From positions 2,629,164 to 2,671,847 of the forward strand of contig CP070686.1 in assembly GCA_020353055.1 (NCBI GenBank): a stretch of 42,684 nucleotides of DNA. Direction: 5' to 3'. The stretch's first letter is position 1, and the number at the start of each line of letters is the position of its first letter. The translations under genes and the position numbers were made by a program. Below the pieces are notes generated by a model. That model searched no databases, was not told the origin of the DNA, and worked only from the letters and a program-made list of their open reading frames with translations. This DNA comes from Caldifarciminota bacterium (GTDB lineage: Bacteria; Hydrothermota; Tepidihabitantia; SM23-42). Below are positions 40,695 to 42,684 of this stretch, piece by piece.

Positions 40695-41789
40695 ATGGAA
40701 TTTAAAATCGGTAAAGGCGCATTGGAGAAAACGCTGAATAGTGTCGTGCGGATAATTCCTCCAAAAAGTACATACACTGTTTTACAAAATATCATACTGG
40801 AAGCAAAAGACAAAGAACTTTCGATCGAAGCAACCGATTTAGATATTTTCATAAAGAAAGTCATTCCCGCTGAGATCAAAGACACCGGAAAAGTCTTAAT
40901 CCCAGGTAAGAAGATACTTGAGATAACAAGAGAAACAAACGCGAAAGAGATCGGGTTCAAACTGAAGGAACTTAATCTACAAATTTCCGCAGGGAATGCG
41001 CATTTTAATATCCCTTCTTTAGACCATCAGGAATTTCCAGAGGTACCGAAATTCCCCGAGAAGAAATGGTTCGATATTAAGATCGGCGAAATCCAGGGAA
41101 TGGTTGAATCAACCATCTTCATGGTTGCCAAGGACATAAGCCGCAGGCCGATGAATGGTGTTCTCGTTCAATTAAAAGAAGGAGAGCTGAAATTCGTGAC
41201 CACCGATGGCGCTCGTTTAGCTATGTGTAGGGCCGAGAAGAAAGAAGCGTCGGGCGAGATTATTGTTGCGCCGAAATTGTTCGATCTCGTTGGCTACGAT
41301 AACCCCGACGAAATGATTGAGCTTTTCTCAGAAGAAAGAATGCTCGGTCTGAAATTTGCTGATACAACCGTCATTGCGCGGCTCATCGAGGGACCCTACC
41401 CCAACTATGAAGGGGTGATCCCGAAGACATTTGTCGGCAATTGTACTATTGAGAAAGATATTCTGGATGGTGCCCTAAAGAGAGTTTCTCTGGTTTCAAG
41501 TCCCCACATCAAAAACGTAAAGTTTGACTACAGTAGCGGGGGTATTGTTTTATCTGCTTCGTCGCCAGACATAGGTGAAGCAAAAGAAGAAATTCCCTGT
41601 GTGTATGAGGGTGAGAATCTCGCCATATGGTTCAATGCGAGCTACATAATTGAGATCCTGCGCCATGTGACCACCAGCGAGGTGGTTATGCAACTAACAT
41701 CGCAGTCAACCGCGGCTCTGCTCGGACCAAAAGCACAGGAAAATATATTGTATCTACTGATGCCTTTAAGGATCGAAGGGTGGGAATGA
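40695..41789 (+). CDS. dnaN: DNA polymerase III beta subunit (sliding clamp)
   Basis: 364 residues, the three-domain clamp length. Blocks include EFKIGKGALEKTLNSVVRIIPPKSTYTVL at the start and the DLDIFIKK region near 53. Later blocks are FMVAKDISRRPMNGVLVQLKEG near 140, TDGARLAMC near 170, LIEGPYPNYEGVIPK near 235 and the C-terminal LLMPLRIEGW, with the normal clamp ending of P-L/M-R. It forms the ring that tethers the polymerase. AAGGAGG lies 4-5 nt before the ATG. Its stop overlaps the ATG of the next gene by 4 nt, which ties a small exported protein to the replication genes. Confidence 0.97.
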   Translation: MEFKIGKGALEKTLNSVVRIIPPKSTYTVLQNIILEAKDKELSIEATDLDIFIKKVIPAEIKDTGKVLIPGKKILEITRETNAKEIGFKLKELNLQISAGNAHFNIPSLDHQEFPEVPKFPEKKWFDIKIGEIQGMVESTIFMVAKDISRRPMNGVLVQLKEGELKFVTTDGARLAMCRAEKKEASGEIIVAPKLFDLVGYDNPDEMIELFSEERMLGLKFADTTVIARLIEGPYPNYEGVIPKTFVGNCTIEKDILDGALKRVSLVSSPHIKNVKFDYSSGGIVLSASSPDIGEAKEEIPCVYEGENLAIWFNASYIIEILRHVTTSEVVMQLTSQSTAALLGPKAQENILYLLMPLRIEGWE

Positions 41790-42253
41790 TGAAGAAAATA
41801 GCAATTCTCTGTATTCTAGTCGTCCCGGTTATATTATCTGCTCAAAACCTGGGGCTTGGTATTATCCTGGGTAGCCCAACCGGGCTGTCGCTAAAATATC
41901 TATTAACAAAAACTTCCGCTTTCTCGGCACACGCCGGCTGGTCTTTTCATGAGGACCCGGGAGTTCATCTGACCGGGGATTATCAGCATCTCTTCCCAAT
42001 GGTGATCGAAACCGCGGAGGGAGCATCAATAAGCGATTTCACGCCGTACATAGCAGTGGGCGGTCGTTTTCGATTCAAGAAGGACGAGGAAACCGATGAC
42101 AATGAATTTCACCTGGGGATACGCATCGGCGGCGGCGTTGAATATAATATTTCCAAGTTCGGGATATTCGTCGAACTGCTGCCGGTTGTCGACCTTGTCC
42201 CCGAGACCAGCTTTGACCTGGAAGGCGGGCTGGGCTGCCTGTTTTACTTTTAA
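41786..42253 (+). CDS. Small exported beta-rich (outer-membrane-like) protein
   Basis: 155 residues. A signal peptide (MMKKIAILCILVVPVILSAQ) is followed by alternating strands (LGLGIILGSPTGLSLKYLL, AFSAHAGWSFH, YIAVGGRFRF, LGIRIGGGVEYNI, GIFVELLPVVDLVPETSF) ending GCLFYF with a terminal Phe, as in small eight-strand outer-membrane barrels. The function is unknown. The ATG at 41786 overlaps the dnaN stop (ATGA) with AAGGGTGGG just upstream; GTG at 41780 is an alternative. It lies between the clamp gene and a 23S rRNA promoter. Confidence 0.75.
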   Translation: MMKKIAILCILVVPVILSAQNLGLGIILGSPTGLSLKYLLTKTSAFSAHAGWSFHEDPGVHLTGDYQHLFPMVIETAEGASISDFTPYIAVGGRFRFKKDEETDDNEFHLGIRIGGGVEYNISKFGIFVELLPVVDLVPETSFDLEGGLGCLFYF

Positions 42254-42294
42254 TTCCCCGCGGCAACGGATTGTAAGAAAGTCTACATAGGGTA

Positions 42295-42322
42295 TTGACA
42301 ACGGAAGAAAAATGTCTATAAT
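42295..42322 (+). promoter_or_regulatory. 23S rRNA promoter P1
   Basis: TTGACA at 42295-42300, 16 bp spacer, TATAAT at 42317-42322. Full consensus, first of two tandem promoters before the rRNA gene. Confidence 0.85.
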
Positions 42323-42337
42323 AATAGGCTGTAGGTA

Positions 42338-42364
42338 TTTCGTCCCTTGACAGAAGGGGCGAAA
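42338..42364 (+). terminator. Strong hairpin between rRNA promoters P1 and P2
   Basis: TTTCGTCCCTT (42338-42348) pairs with AAGGGGCGAAA (42354-42364): 11 bp with one G-U pair and a 5-nt loop GACAG. The -35 box of P2 lies within it. In P1 transcripts it would form just after the start, but no U tract follows, so an attenuator or processing site is possible rather than certain. Confidence 0.45.
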
Positions 42365-42375
42365 ATGCTTATAAT
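42347..42375 (+). promoter_or_regulatory. 23S rRNA promoter P2
   Basis: TTGACA at 42347-42352, 17 bp spacer, TATAAT at 42370-42375. Full consensus. Downstream, TGATCTTTGAAAAC at 42400-42413 resembles the leader word (boxA-like antitermination region) found before many rRNA genes. Confidence 0.88.
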
Positions 42376-42433
42376 ATAATGCATAGATAAGAATCTATTT
42401 GATCTTTGAAAACTTATTTGGCGGAAGGTAACG

Positions 42434-42684
42434 GGTCCAAGTTAATAAGGGCGCATGGTGGATGCCTTGGCTTCTGGAGGCGATGAAGGGCGTGGTAGGC
42501 TGCGCAAAGCGTCGGATAGGTGCGAACAACCTTTGATCCGGCGATACCCGAATGGGGAAACCCATCCTGAAGAAATTCAGGATATTCTGTCGCAAGACAG
42601 AAGGTCAACCAAGGGAAGTGAAACATCTCAGTACCTTGAGGAAGAGATATTCCGAAAGTAGCGGCGAGCGAAATCGGAACAGCC
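42434..42684 (+). rRNA. 23S ribosomal RNA, 5' part
   Basis: The 5' end of 23S rRNA is recognised by TTAATAAGGGCGCATGGTGG followed by ATGCCTTGGC (about 42441-42470), then GGCGATGAAGGGCGTGG, GCTGCG and, near the edge, GAAGTGAAACATCTCAGTACC followed by the AGCGGCGAGCGAAA-type block. The gene runs off the right edge. There is no 16S gene upstream: a protein gene ends at 42253 and two promoters lie between. The exact 5' base is approximate. Open frames across it are meaningless. Confidence 0.95.

Noticed and set aside
42455-42661. Open frames near the right edge
   Set aside because: They lie in 23S rRNA.

Overview
The window looks like chromosomal core sequence from an uncultured, anaerobic, Gram-negative-type bacterium. 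It encodes a TonB-dependent outer-membrane receptor, an RlpA-like protein and an outer-membrane-like small beta protein. It also encodes ferredoxin-dependent 2-oxoacid oxidation, a V/A-type ATPase, and a secreted peptidase with a FlgD-like tail. The combination resembles FCB-related candidate phyla such as WOR-3, but that placement is an inference from gene content only. No transposase, integrase, phage gene, CRISPR array or obvious island was seen.

Layout. 1-7351 (+): end of a TonB receptor, RNase P RNA, recJ, a YfiH-type laccase-domain protein, a C11 peptidase, an isoaspartyl peptidase/asparaginase and a small zinc-ribbon protein. 7376-10052 (-): a two-gene unit of unknown role, a membrane TPR/zinc-finger protein and a DUF4388 protein. 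10156-18698 (+): a 2-oxoacid:ferredoxin oxidoreductase operon (D-A-B-C order), a B12-binding-type radical SAM/DUF2344 fusion, RNase G and transketolase. 18839-21163 (+): archease, a secreted helical-repeat protein and an MFS transporter. 21269-28323 (+): V-ATPase subunits H/G, I, K and E without the catalytic subunits, then an EF-G-like GTPase, lgt and comF. 28473-33042 (+): class II aldolase, ApbE, AmrS-type radical SAM enzyme, DUF4321 protein and aldehyde dehydrogenase. 33106-38911 (-): a small membrane protein, then (in transcription order) rlpA, ispE, tRNA-Gln, prs, rplY, pth and ychF, and a separate secreted protein. 39032-42253 (+): dnaA, dnaN and a small exported protein; this is a likely replication-origin neighbourhood, with two perfect DnaA boxes just ahead of dnaA. 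From 42295 two consensus promoters drive a 23S rRNA gene that has no 16S gene upstream.

The most striking pattern is regulatory. The window is rich in near-perfect TTGACA/TATAAT promoters with 16-17 bp spacers. At six transcription-unit starts (4170+, 7154+, 10052-, 21269+, 38166-, 38911-) the -10 box ends only 5-7 nt before the ATG, so the predicted mRNAs are leaderless. Internal operon genes instead often carry strong Shine-Dalgarno sequences (AGGAGG type) or ATGA/TGATG overlaps. Two modes of translation initiation therefore seem to operate side by side.

Metabolically, the oxidoreductase would make reduced ferredoxin. The ATPase K subunit carries all five sodium ligands known from the Enterococcus hirae rotor. 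ApbE flavinylates subunits of Rnf/Nqr-type pumps. Together these suggest sodium-linked bioenergetics (inference). Gene starts were chosen from family N-termini, ribosome-binding sites and promoter position, and several are downstream of the longest possible ORF.
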